A stretch of 64,000 bases of DNA from Effrenium voratum (lineage: Eukaryota > Sar > Dinophyceae > Suessiales > Symbiodiniaceae). The stretch's first letter is position 1. Each line of letters begins with the position of its first letter. The notes beneath the pieces were generated by a model. It did no database searches. It was given only the letters and a program-made list of their open reading frames with translations, and was not told the DNA's origin. Both the position numbers and the translations under genes were made by a program. The DNA lies in NCBI GenBank assembly GCA_963377175.1, contig CAUJNA010003497.1, positions 208,501 through 272,500 on the forward strand, written 5' to 3'. Shown here in pieces: positions 53,625 to 63,693 of this stretch.

Positions 53625-53699
53625 CTGCAAGATGGGGCTAGTGATTAATCTTGGGGGCGGCCGATGTTGCACAATCATCTTTGCGAGAGCCCTAAACTT
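53625..53699 (-). CDS. Internal exon, 25 codons
   Basis: Donor CTTGCAG|GTGCATGAG, acceptor GGTTGGAG; phase 0/0: KFRALAKMIVQHRPPPRLIT. Confidence 0.6.
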
Positions 53700-53860
53700 C
53701 TCCAACCATTACGCGCCTCTGGGAGAAAAAGTCCCAAAACAAGCCACGCCCCAGGCTTTTACCCCGACTCCCCCACAAACCAATCACGCCAACCAATCAA
53801 AACAAACAAACAAAAACCACACGGCGAAATAGCAACGTCGTCCTCAGGCTGGCAACATCG

Positions 53861-53947
53861 CTAATTCCCCGGCCAGGGCGCTGTGGTGGCAAGCTGATGA
53901 TGGCAGGTGAAGGGGTCCTTCTTGGACTTTGCCTTCTCCTCAAATGT
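53861..53947 (-). CDS. Possible 3' terminal exon
   Basis: Acceptor AGATTCGGAG, 28 codons then TAG: EEKAKSKKDPFTCHHQLATT. High G/C third bases. Could end a gene. Confidence 0.5.
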   Translation of the reverse strand, partial: TFEEKAKSKKDPFTCHHQLATTAPWPGN

Positions 53948-54107
53948 CTCCGAATCTCATTCCACCAAAATGGCTTCCCTTCGAACCAACCAAAAAGGGG
54001 GCAGAGCCCCCCCAAGCAAAAAGCCGCTCCAGTCCAAAAAACTGGAAGCAACCCATTCCGTAGGCCAAATCCGAGTTTGGCTGGGCTTGTTCCCTTGGGA
54101 CATTCAC

Positions 54108-54292
54108 CATGGAATGAGGTGGTCATGTCGAGACCACAATAGCAAATGAAACCGCGAAAGACATTGTTGATTGGTTGTCGTGATTGTTGCTTCATGATGC
54201 AACAACGAAAACAACACGCAGGATCTTGGCCGACTGGTGATGTGCTCATGACGGCATTTGCTGTGGCAATTCTATTGAGAGGCTTCTCTGTG
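54108..54292 (-). CDS. Internal exon, cysteine-containing
   Basis: Acceptor GCTTTCGAG, donor ATG|GTGAATGTC; phase 1/1, 61 codons. Contains SPVGQDPACCFRCCIMKQQS and FICYCGLDMTTSFH. No family recognised. Confidence 0.65.
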
Positions 54293-54319
54293 CTCGAAAG
54301 CAGCAAGTTTGCTGCTTGA

Positions 54320-54700
54320 GGTTTCCAACACGGGGAACTCGCAGTTGTTGGAGCATGCTGGAATCATCCGATCTGACTCTGCTTCTGCATGCCGGCCGAG
54401 AAACAAATACCAGTGTGCAAAGTCAAGGCTTGAACACATATCCCTGCATGCGCTACAAAACACACCACACATCCAGCTTTGGACCCCACCTTTGGATTCC
54501 GAGTGAATTTGCAGGATACTAAGCAATTTGTTTGTCTTGAAAATACCCACTGGATACCGGGGGGGTTCCCATTCTGAGACAGATCCCAAAACTGCCTCAA
54601 GTCCACCGCGTGAGATCCTGACGCATATCCACGCCTCTGCAATGCGGGCATCGCGCTCTCTCCGCAGCTCGTTCATCTTCCTACGCCCATGGCTGAGACG
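54320..54700 (-). CDS. Long open segment, about 125 codons
   Basis: Contains RKMNELRRERDARIAEAWIC, EWEPPRYPVGIFKTNKLLSI and FLGRHAEAESDRMIPACSN. Clearly protein-like; exact splice ends not fixed. It lies just upstream of exon 54108-54292. Confidence 0.55.
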
Positions 54701-54958
54701 AATGTGACCAGTGGTGTTCAACAGCGCTTCAACTAAGGGCCCTCTTGAAGAGAGTTCTTGTATCGTACAAAGTACAACAGGAATCGGTCAAAAGGCAAAA
54801 CCCGCAAACTGCCCAGCGTCGTTCTTGAAAGCAATCACCATTTTCAGTTGGATTAAAACATACGAGTCGATTTGGAGGGGAGCCACCCAGTCTTGAGGGT
54901 TCTCTCATTTAAAGAGACACACCCCTGAAGGTAAACCCACCTTATATTTTTAGGAGCC

Positions 54959-55026
54959 ACCCATGCGAGCAGCCTTCCGAACCCCACCATCGTGGGGGTT
55001 GTCGTTCTTGGAGACAAACCGCAATC
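54959..55026 (-). CDS. Internal exon, unknown protein
   Basis: Acceptor TTTACCAG, donor G|GTGGCTCC. The frame with best bias reads RFVSKNDNPHDGGVRKAARM. Confidence 0.5.
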
Positions 55027-55149
55027 CCTGGTAAACAATGCCAGACCAGTTACTTACCGCTGCGTTTTTGTGACTTACGAACTTTTAGTCCAAGGCAACC
55101 CAAGTGACTCAAGATCCAACTCGTGTTGATTTGTGCTTGTCATCTTTTC

Positions 55150-55272
55150 AACTTGGTTGCTGTTGACCCCTCTTCACAAAGCGAATCACCTTTGTGGGTT
55201 CAATTCGAACAACCCAAAATATTTCAACCAACAAGTTAAAGTTTGCAAAAAACCGTTCCCCAATCGCAATCA
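55150..55272 (-). repeat. Family L element
   Basis: Minus 5' end GATTGCGATTGGG, 3' end GGGTCAACAG. Confidence 0.6.
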
Positions 55273-55347
55273 AGGAGCAGCCAGCAAGCAGCGCGATTCG
55301 GTTCCGGAGATTGTTCCAGGGGGTTCCCTTTGGGCTGGGGATGCCAC

Positions 55348-55567
55348 CTGGGTCCATCGGTCATCTTTTCCAGGCGAAATCTCGCGGCATGGCGATCATC
55401 CGGGTCTCCGGGCTCATCGTCCGCGTGCTTCTTCAAGCGGTCCTTGGCCATGGCGATCTGGTCGGCACCGCCCGGGCAATCCTCAGATCGTGTGCTTGGA
55501 AACTTGGTGCTACCCTCCGCCTGAACGGGCATACCGAAAAGGGCCCCGAATTTCAAGCCGCGCCACC
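55348..55567 (-). CDS. Large internal exon, 72 codons
   Basis: Acceptor GTTGTCTTTAAG, donor CCAG|GTGGCATCC; phase 2/2. Contains KFGALFGMPVQAEGSTKFPS, AMAKDRLKKHADDEPGDPDD and RHAARFRLEKMT; strongly charged, about 80 percent G/C third bases. The frame stays open to the L element at 55272, so a GA donor there is an alternative end. Joins in phase with 55614-55707. Confidence 0.75.
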
Positions 55568-55613
55568 CTTAAAGACAACCAGGCAAAGAGGTGCTTACCC
55601 ACCTTAGAGGTAC

Positions 55614-55707
55614 CTGGAGGATGCACTGGCTGCGCTGGGCCTGGCAGAATGATGGAAAAAGGTAACACGCCAAGCAAAGAGGGGGAACAGGATGCGCGGT
55701 AAGAGGG
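55614..55707 (-). CDS. Internal exon, hydrophobic/proline-rich
   Basis: Acceptor GGCTTGAAG, donor CCAG|GTACCTC; phase 0/1: SLLGVLPFSIILPGPAQPVH. Separated from 55348-55567 by a 46-bp intron and in phase with it. Confidence 0.6.
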
Positions 55708-55942
55708 CTTCAAGCCATCTGACCATCCGGCGAAGGTGATTACGTCCGGTCAAAATACGAGGGCCTGGGTGCTATCGGTTGTGGCAACTCAGTGGTTTGT
55801 TGTTCGTCGCCTAAACTATAATAGGCTAAACATCTAACAGTCAAAGGAAGCGTATGGAACTGCCGAGGCAATATTCGCTGACAGCCAAGAAGGCCCCCAC
55901 ATCCAGCTGCTTTCGACTTCAGGGATCCGCTGAACCTGTGTA

Positions 55943-56140
55943 TTATTTGCAGTTTCCAAGAAAAAACTGCGAATATCTTTCGAAGCTTTCAAAAGCTGGC
56001 GGTTTCAAAGAGGCTTCGCCTGCAATCCACAAACAGACAAGCAGGTTTCCGGGAACTCTAGCAGCATGCTTGTCGGAGCCTCTCAATCCAGGGACCCTTT
56101 TGGGGCCCTCAACATTGGATGCCATCGCTTGTCCATGCTA
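55943..56140. CDS. Segment open on both strands
   Basis: Minus frame: VPGNLLVCLWIAGEASLKPP. Plus frame (55854-56204): FPRKNCEYLSKLSKAGGFKE. Neither has decisive splice signals or base bias. Confidence 0.3.
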
Positions 56141-56502
56141 CGGAGGCAAGTTCAGCTGTTGCCAGGTGTTCCACGGACCAACTCAGATCCATTTACCTGT
56201 ATAGGTTTTCCCAATGGAACCACCCTTTACAGACCAACAGGATAGCTGGTACTCGTTGACCTGCCCAGGTGTGGGGTCCTATCTGGGAGGTGTGGGTCCT
56301 ACCCCCACTTCTCCCCGGTTTCAACCTTTTGAAAATGCATCCGAGCCGAGTTGCGAATCCGAGTGGCGGCGGTCAAAAAGATCATATGTCTTGTAAAGAA
56401 GCACAAATGATCATAAATTGGCGTCAGTTCTTTGAGGGCACCTTTTCTTGGTGGTTTTCAAGGGAAACCAAAAGGAAAGGGTCCCCCCCAAAACAAGGAC
56501 AC

Positions 56503-56641
56503 GCCCGCAAGGAAGCTGGACCGTCGCCCTCCGTCGATCTGACCGATGCCGAGGTGCCAGGGCGTCATCGGCTTGCACGAAGCCGCAGGCCAAAAGGAAC
56601 TCCAGGGCCCCCGGCAAGTCGAAGACCTGGCATGGGCGTGC
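56503..56641 (-). CDS. Exon encoding C-terminal half of a PUB-like domain
   Basis: Acceptor CTATTTTGAG; donor GGC|GTGTCC lies in a G element. Phase 0/1, 46 codons, about 90 percent G/C third bases. CQVFDLPGALEFLLACGFVQ resembles the end of PUB domains ('GALEFL..GF'). PUB domains bind the p97/CDC48 ATPase tail. The following RHRSDRRRA is basic. Confidence 0.6.
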
Positions 56642-56692
56642 CTCAAAATAGACCCCCCACAAAATGGCCGGGTTCCTCTCGTCCCCCTTTAC

Positions 56693-56789
56693 CCGGAAGG
56701 AATCCTCTTTTTTGAGACAAACCCAAAGATCCAAGCGGTCTGGCTGCTGGCAAAGGCTTGGTCTTAGCCCGGAAGGTTCTGTTGATATA
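56693..56789 (-). CDS. Exon upstream of the PUB-like exon
   Basis: Acceptor CTGCTGCCCAAG, donor CCGG|GTAAAGGG. The frame that joins in phase across the 51-bp intron reads RLDLWVCLKKEDSFR; another open frame reads YINRTFRAKTKPLPAARPL. Confidence 0.5.
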
Positions 56790-56799
56790 CTTGGGCAGC

Positions 56800-58189
56800 A
56801 GCGGTGTTTGAAATGTGACAACACTCATCATGTTTGCCCCTTTGTTGCCGTTTGCCGTATTCTAGCGTAAATAAATCCGTGTCGCTGGAGGGCAACCAGG
56901 AACACCAATGGTGATCCACAGGTAAGACGTGTGCCATAGGTGTGGTTCCCTGGGCCAGGGCAATGTGTTTCGGGAGTTCGAAGCTACCGTGGCCAAAGAC
57001 ACTTCAGAGATGGCCGAAAGGAAGCCGAGGTGAAGCTTTCAGGGCTATGTTTTCCTAGCTCAGTGATAGAAATATGATATGTAATGTTGTGAGGAAACAT
57101 GACTACCATCCTGTCCACCAACATGGAACCTGACCGAGGGGTCCTGGAAGAGTATGTTCCTTCAAAATGGACCAGTAGACAGGCTCAACCATACCTGGAC
57201 AAGGACCCCACTTCTAAGTAAGGCCTGAAGCCAAACATGCCTCCATGCATCCTTTTGTCAGATAGAAACCTAGGATTTCCCTTAAAGGAAAACACCAGGG
57301 ATGGTTCATGCGGGTTCCAACTCATTCCCTGCATCGTCCCGCTTGCCTTCGCCTTCAGGGCGGCGTTGCTGGTCTTCAGGTGTCGGAACTTGGCCTCTCG
57401 ATCCCGAGCTGTCTTTGTGGTTCTTGGACGTGTTAGGTTTGCATTCTTTGGCTTGTGAGGTTGCTTTGTTTGGCTGGTTTGTTTCGTTAGTTCACTTTGT
57501 CTATTTGTGTAAGTGTCTTATTATTGCCTTTTGCCAAGTCCTTGTTTGGCTTGGCGCGCTTTGCCCGATCGAATCGACTGGACATGTTGGCATCATTGCT
57601 TGTGTGTCCCCTCGTTCGTATGTCTGCTGCTAGGCTTCTTTGTTGGCTTCTTGGGTCTTGCGGTGTGCTCACTTTTTGGGCATTCCACGCATCATGGAGG
57701 CCATCTGTGCATGCAAGAGAGGCTCAAACGATTTTTGCCTACTCCGCGACAGCCCCGGCAGCCTTGCAAAAGAACACAAGGACCAGGGCTTCTGCAGGGC
57801 CCAAAGCAAACACATCCAGCAACATCCAACACACACACACACACAAAACAAAAACAACAAACAACGGCACATATCCAAAACATCCAAGCACTTCCAACAC
57901 ATGCAAACAATATCCGACACATCCACCACATCCAATCAACATATCCAAGAGCAATGCCTGCAAGCCCTTCTGCAGGCAGCTTTGGCCAGCTTCTGACAGA
58001 AATAAGGTTGTACCTAAAACAAGCGGGACTTCCCCTTGCCGAATCTGCATGATGAATGGGAAGTATCCGTGGGGAACCCAACAACATTGTATTGAGCGCC
58101 CAGTTTCCGTTAGGGCGAAGGACAACCAACTGGCTGGGTCCATAGAACGCGCCCAGGCATTGGATTGGATTGCAGCCCATCGAGTCAGC
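56800..58189. other. Stretch without a firm exon
   Basis: Includes CA-rich DNA near 57828-57900 and open frames on both strands at 57500-58189 with no firm splice pair. Part of the plus frame ends ALDWIAAHRVSLGGMVYDVA; it is antisense to the PUB exon. Confidence 0.4.
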
Positions 58190-58266
58190 CTCGGAGGGAT
58201 GGTCTACGATGTTGCCCAGAATCTTCAGCAGAGTCACGTAGCAAGTCTCCTCTTGCTCCAAGTCAA
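58190..58266 (-). CDS. Exon encoding N-terminal part of a PUB-like domain
   Basis: Acceptor GGGTGAG, GC donor GAG|GCTGACTCG; phase 2/0, 25 codons. VTLLKILGNIVDHPSE matches the 'LLKIL.NI...P.E' start of PUB domains. The matching C-terminal half is 1.6 kb downstream at 56503-56641. Confidence 0.6.
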
Positions 58267-58269
58267 CTC

Positions 58270-58388
58270 ACCCGACTGATCTGAAAGCGAAAAGCTGGGG
58301 ATCCAGTTGATTCCCGCAAGTTCCAATTGCATCCACCCCGGTGAATCCGACTTATCCGAAAGCGAAAAGCTGGGGATTGAGTTGACTC
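58270..58388. repeat. Tandem duplication, about 64 bp, two copies
   Basis: Both copies contain 'gaaagcgaaaagctggggat' followed by 'agttga'. The minus-strand side makes a pyrimidine-rich CTTTTCGCTTTCAG next to the PUB exon. Confidence 0.8.
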
Positions 58389-58394
58389 CTGATG

Positions 58395-58610
58395 TTTTTT
58401 TTGGGGGCTGCAAGCTGTGTAGCTTGGCTTCACACTCCACGGATGGAATGTTTGTCGCACGAGCTGCCTGCAGAATTGCCATCCCCACAAATGCCGCAAA
58501 TGAAAAAGGAGATCCGCCAGGTGCATTGGTCCACCAAACAACATGATTGGCACGTGCGGCTGTCCCTGTACTGCTTTTATTAACCTTTGAACACCATCCT
58601 TGCCCGAATT
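58395..58610 (-). CDS. Open exon-like segment upstream of the PUB exon
   Basis: One frame reads AAFVGMAILQAARATNIPSV, another VQRLIKAVQGQPHVPIMLFG. Splice ends unresolved. Confidence 0.4.
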
Positions 58611-58868
58611 TGTATCCCACAACAAGGGACCCTTTTTGTATCCAAAACGCTAACGCTCAAAGATGAGGATGTCGCCGGTTTCATGGTAGCAAACGCCGAG
58701 TGAACCTCAACTGTCCTTAATGGCCCTTGCCCGCTTTTGAAATGGCCAACGCGAAACAAAAGGAAGCCAAACACTTGTTGGCACTCCCCCAAAGGGATCC
58801 CGTGATAAATCAACTGCTGAACAGTTGAAGGAAATTGTGCTCACATGACAGACCACCTCCGTACTAAC

Positions 58869-58951
58869 CTCCGCCAGGTCGGTTGATTCATCTGGAGTCG
58901 CCATTAGGTTTGGACGGAACCATTCCAGATCGACATGCTGCACTCTCACAC
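58869..58951 (-). CDS. Internal exon, 27 codons
   Basis: Acceptor GCACTGGAG, donor GGAG|GTTAGTAC; phase 2/0: VQHVDLEWFRPNLMATPDES. Confidence 0.6.
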
Positions 58952-59476
58952 CTCCAGTGCTATGGGTGTGTCATTCTTTGGGGGACACCCCAAAATGGCG
59001 GCTTTCTTGGTTTTCCTTGCAAAACCAACAAGAAAGAGGGTCCCTTAGAAGGAAAAAGCAGACCCATGTACAGATTCTACATGCATCTGACTAGGTGGCC
59101 GTGCAGGTTCCTAGAGGGTTCCAGCGTTCCAAGGAGCTCTTGGATACTCCTCGGGCTGCTCCTTTTGTGTGGTTTTGGACGAGTCAGGTCTGCCACAAGT
59201 TGCTGCACACACACACACACACTGCTAGCCTCCTCTTCCCCCACCTGTTACGTTCTCCCAAGTCAAGTCTAAGTGGGTTGCAGATTTACCCTTGTTGCGT
59301 CCGCGGTTCGGTCACAACAGAAACAACACAGGCAACAAAACCACCAACACCACAGCCGCCGCCAGCAGCAGCAACAACCATTACAATCACAACCACCACT
59401 GCCAGCAACAACCACAACCACAACCGTGGAACCACAAGCAATCAACCTCGAGGAAATATGCCTGCTGTGTTTGAAC

Positions 59477-59546
59477 CTGCTCTCTCGACAGGCTCCTGGT
59501 GCGCCCAGTCCGACTCCGCCATGCGATGCAGCGCTTGCACTTGGGC
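59477..59546 (-). CDS. Internal exon, 23 codons
   Basis: Acceptor ATTTGGGTAG, donor GCAG|GTTCAAAC; phase 0/1: AQVQALHRMAESDWAHQEPV. Good third-base bias. Confidence 0.6.
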
Positions 59547-60316
59547 CTACCCAAATCGGGGTGTGATCGATGCAAGGGCGAAGCTGCGAAGGAGGACACC
59601 TTTCGTGAGCTGGAGGTAGAGCTTGTTCTGTACGTATGGTATGGTATGGTACGGTATGGAATGGGACGGAATGTATTGTAATGTAATGTTGTGTATTATA
59701 TGTATATATATATGTATATACACATTTCGTCTTGATTGATTCACTTTTAGTCACCGAAATAATACGTCGTGTCAGAGGAATAACTAAACGTCTCGAACAG
59801 GAAACCTGATAACCCCTCAAAGCTCGGTTGAAGTCCTCATTCATGATCTCAAATGAAATCATAGGAACTTAGGACCTACCTGAGCTCTTGACCAGTCGAG
59901 AGTCATGGCGTTGCCTATATGATTCATCTTTGTCTTCGTGTTTTCGATGGTTCCCTTTTCAGGTTGGTTACGTTAAAAAGGAACCAAGGATCCCCATGAG
60001 TTCGTGGGTCCCCCTATTTCGACACATACTCATTTGGGAACGCCTCCTAGCCTATGTTCTGTGCAAACCCCGACTAAAATCGGACAGACCCCCAAAGCCC
60101 TAAGATCCACGACACGTGCCAAGAACAGCGAAACATATACCTCTTCGCCAAAGGAGAAAACTCCTTAAACTCTATGTCTTTTAGGGTTCCATTCCAACTT
60201 GTAGATCATTCAATTCGCGTCGGGGGCCACCATACTGGGCTGGACTGTTGGGCGAATAGGCGCAAAAGAAACACGCGCATGGCACCTCCTGAAGCGGGTT
60301 CGGCTTTTGGAAATAC
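59547..60316. other. Stretch without a firm exon
   Basis: Contains 'tatggtatggtacggtatgg' repeats (59633-59690), a short TA tract and G-like element pieces near 59945. Nothing else called. Confidence 0.5.
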
Positions 60317-60353
60317 CTTGTGGAACAGGCTCGGTCAGCGAGCTGCATCTCTT
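60317..60353 (-). CDS. Short exon-like segment
   Basis: Donor CAAG|GTATTTCC; 37 bp reading EMQLADRACST. Acceptor weak. Confidence 0.4.
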
Positions 60354-60476
60354 CTTTTTCGGATGTACTATTTTTCGTTGCTATTCTTCGGCAGTGACCG
60401 TGAAGCGGCTACAGTTTTCCTACTTTTGGATTATCGTTGTGCGTTGTGCACGAGGTCCGTGGGAACGGCGAGATAC

Positions 60477-60533
60477 CTGCGAAAGGCATGTGCATGTGGG
60501 AAAGAAGCATGGCCGACGTGGTCAAAGTCAAGC
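60477..60533 (-). CDS. Short internal exon
   Basis: Acceptor ACATAAACAG, donor GCAG|GTATCTCG; phase 2/1: LTLTTSAMLLSHMHMPFA, high G/C third bases. Confidence 0.5.
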
Positions 60534-60805
60534 CTGTTTATGTGAATCATGGTCATCATTCCACAGGAATCCTTGTCATGGCTGCCTAAATCATTCAGGT
60601 CCACAACCATCCCTTTCCGACAAGTAAGCAGGGCTCTTGGAAATGGCCAAATAACAGCTTGTCTGTTTTCGGGGTCGCAGGCCCTCTTGCACTGTAAACA
60701 ATGTCCACCTAGCCGCTCTTGGATTAAAAGAAAAAGGGGGCTGCAAAGAGGTCGAAGTCAATCGACCGAGAAAAAGGGCAACAACCAAAGGATACCGAAT
60801 TACAA

Positions 60806-60900
60806 CTGCTTAATCCCCCTGGGGAACAAATGTTTCCAGTGACAAATTCCCTTCAACACCAACAAGGAACGTAAAATAATTTTCTTAAGCAAATGGAAGC
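60806..60900 (-). repeat. Family D element
   Basis: Right end 'cttaagcaaatggaagc'; its GCTTCCATTTG start can act as a GC donor for exon 60901-61030. Confidence 0.6.
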
Positions 60901-61030
60901 CGATCTTCACACACTCGAAAACCTTTCCGCTCGCCTCCATTGCTGGATGCCTCGCCAAACTAAGTCCAGTCCTTGATAAAACGGCTGCGGGCATTTGGTC
61001 GTGGCTCAGAAAAATGTACCAACATGGCAC
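60901..61030 (-). CDS. Internal exon before a D element
   Basis: Acceptor TTTGCCAAG; phase 0/1, 43 codons: CWYIFLSHDQMPAAVLSRTG then LARHPAMEASGKVFECVKI. Confidence 0.6.
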
Positions 61031-61514
61031 CTTGGCAAACGGAACCAAATACTAAAACCCGCGTAACCCTAGCGCTTCAATAGCAAGCCACACCCATCTG
61101 TGTATGTCAGAATAGGGAGACCCCCCAACAGGGGCACGCCGTTCAATCTAGTTGGACAAGAACCATGTAAAGATATGTCCACCTAAGGTCCAGGACAAAT
61201 CCAAACAAACAGGTTGTGGTTCTCTGTTTGGCCTCTGTTGCCTTACTGGGCTTACCCTTCACCATGTTCAGGGTTTCCGGTTGCCATACAATCGAAACCC
61301 TGTCAATGGGTCTGGTTTCTTTTTGACAGGATGGTGATGTTCGTGCCCAGTTCCATTGCCCCCATTGGACATCACAAGTCTCGGTTTAACTTGCGAGGCC
61401 CTCAGGAAACCACCTGACACGCGAAATGATGGCATTCACATACTGACCAGAGTATAAATTTGATTCTCCAAAAAATAGCTTCACCCTTCTAAAGCAAGGG
61501 ATCTTTTGGTTCGC

Positions 61515-61581
61515 CTTGAAGCCAGCGGATCCATAGATTTCAGGGCGGTGGCAAATGCAAGAACTGTCATGAAAGTGTACC
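61515..61581 (-). CDS. Internal exon, hydrophobic
   Basis: Acceptor GTCAGTTGAG, GC donor CAAG|GCGAACC. One frame: YTFMTVLAFATALKSMDPLA; another: FHDSSCICHRPEIYGSAG. Confidence 0.5.
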
Positions 61582-61771
61582 CTCAACTGACCTTTGCCTG
61601 TGCGCTTAAAGGCTCCGACTCTAGGCGCAAAGAGCTTTCATCAAACCATTAGCGCGCCCTGAATTCAAAAAAGTGTGTCTTGTATGCCAGACCCCCAGTG
61701 GCCATGGGGAAAAAACAGAACACATGCGCTCTGCTAGTTGTAGTCTGTCTAGGGTTAACGCGAAACCCCCT

Positions 61772-61935
61772 TTAAAAAATGTGTGTTGCACAAAATCCAA
61801 ACGTATTGCCCATTTTTCCCCCCACTTCGACACATTCCGACTGGGCAAAATCTTGAGCAACCAAATGACTCTCCCGGCCTCGTCGTGTGCACGGCCCGGA
61901 CCAAGGGGCCGCGGAACCCGTGGACATCATTTGGG
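61772..61935 (-). CDS. Open exon-like segment
   Basis: Frame contains CTRRGRESHLVAQDFAQSEC. A second frame over the same DNA reads RGPLVRAVHTTRPGESFGC. Ends unresolved. Confidence 0.35.
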
Positions 61936-62414
61936 GATTGATCCCCATTTGGGGAATCATCTCTAAAACTCATTGCCAGCTGCCTACAGTTTAATTGGGC
62001 TTCTTGTCTGACTCTCAATTCAGCTCATCTGTCCAATCCACAGAATTGCTTTGAGCAAGCTATCGTAAAGCTCATCGCAAATGCAAATGATCAGAATGAG
62101 ACGGGGCTGTGCAATATGTGTCTACCCCCTGAGCAACGATCTGTTCGGCAAACATGTTCCGGGAACTACGGCAGCATTTGGCAATTTGACGACTACGAGC
62201 CCGAAGCCGGTTCAGTTGAGCCCATCCTGAGGTTTCATCTTTCTCGCTGAAGGATGAATTCCCTCAACCCGTGCTACAAAACTGGATGCAACATTTGCTT
62301 CAATAACAAACTCCGCTCCACGTCCATATGGGTCGTTAAGATTGGGCGACCCCAAACATGGTGGTTGTCCTTTGGTTTCCCTTTCAACCCCAAACAGGGT
62401 GCCAAAAGAAAAAC

Positions 62415-62507
62415 ATGTAGAGCTTCCGCACGGCATGTCTTCCTAGACTGCGACACAGGAAATGCCCGTGGCATCGGGGCACCCGCTCTCACCCGGTCTT
62501 TTGAGAG
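62415..62507 (-). CDS. Internal exon after a B intron
   Basis: Acceptor AAACGGACAG (B end), donor CAT|GTTTTTC; 31 codons, phase 0/0: RAFPVSQSRKTCRAEALH. Joins in phase with 62621-62751. Confidence 0.6.
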
Positions 62508-62620
62508 CTGTCCGTTTTCAGATCCACTGCTAAAAGTCGACCACTTTATGTGGGTGAAATTGGGAACTACGACTAAACCAACTAGAAACCTAACAGCCTA
62601 AGGATCCGGATGGGAACCGC
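62508..62620 (-). repeat. Family B element forming a whole intron
   Basis: 113 bp, starts GCGGTTCCCATCC and ends GAAAACGGACAG (GC-AG). Contains the B core 'aactagaaacctaacagcct'. Flanking exons join in phase 0. Confidence 0.7.
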
Positions 62621-62751
62621 CAAGAATAGGGAACAGTGGATTGTAACGATTGTAATGCGGTAGCTGACTACATCCTGTCTCAGCCACTCACGTGTTTTAC
62701 GCAAATCATTGGACCCAGAAGCAAAGGCGCGGAACGAGGCTTGACTGGACC
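62621..62751 (-). CDS. Internal exon before a B intron
   Basis: Acceptor ATCAACTAG; phase 2/0, 43 codons: SSQASFRAFASGSNDLRKTR then EWLRQDVVSYRITIVTIHC. An internal GTGAGTGG is a possible alternative donor. Confidence 0.6.
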
Positions 62752-63540
62752 CTAGTTGATCCGAGCTGGTTTGAATGAAGTTTGGGGATCCCTCCTAAAC
62801 AAATACATACATATGTTGTAGGTATATGTTGGGGTGTCAATTTTACTTGGAAACACCACAGGTGGACAAATGGAGATATGTGGTCACTCCCCACTGAATG
62901 ACATAGCCATTCATATACGTATACGCATGATTGGATTCAGGAGGGGACCAAGGGCTGCCAACGTAGTCAAACAGCTGGGATCATCTCAAGATTTGGCACC
63001 CCTCAAACGCCTGGTTTTCTTCGAACCCATCCAAAACAGTTTTTCCTTTTGAGACAGACTCATGCAAGGAGAAAACTTGTTACCTGAGTGATATTTGCTC
63101 ACCTTTCTAGACGATGTCACACCTAGAACCTTCTTCCATCCCTACATATGTCCCTTCTTGGAAGTTTAAACATAGAGAGCTTCCCTAAGGGTGATGTGTG
63201 AGTGGAAATCTTAGGAATCCTGGAGACCCTGCTTCCGTCCATCCCAAGTTTGGCACCTGCGGCGCGTCGACAGAAAGCCAAGCTGAGTCGTAACCTGGGC
63301 CACGAGAGCACACAGCTTTAGCTTCCTTTTGATGGGTTTGGAGCTCGGTGGTTTGCAGGTGTCGCGTTTCCCGCCTCTACAAGAACCAGGGCTTCAAATC
63401 CCCAAACCGAACCACCAACTAACAAACCAAACCACCAACTAAGGGCTACCTGACATGTTGGAAAGGCACTTTCAGCCAAAACGCGAACGCACACCCGCTC
63501 AAGGCAAGCCGCAATCGAGGTGTGACCCGAGAAGTGTTAC

Positions 63541-63693
63541 CGACTTTGCCATGGACAAGGCCACAGGGCAAACAAATTCACATAAGAGGTTTCGCAGCAG
63601 CTGGCATTCAGCAAGCAACACATGGCGGATTGATAAGGGAAGTTGCCCAGGTGATCCGGATCCATTAAAGGGAAGAAGTCCCACTCAAACTTC
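63541..63693 (-). CDS. Internal exon, 50 codons
   Basis: Acceptor ACATCCCTGAG, donor CG|GTAACACT; phase 1/2. Contains KFEWDFFPLMDPDHLGNFPY and SYVNLFALWPCPWQS. Rightmost exon seen. A plus frame overlaps it. Confidence 0.65.

Noticed and set aside
57497..58279. 260-codon plus frame
   Set aside because: Includes CA-rich sequence in the middle and lies antisense to the PUB-like exon.
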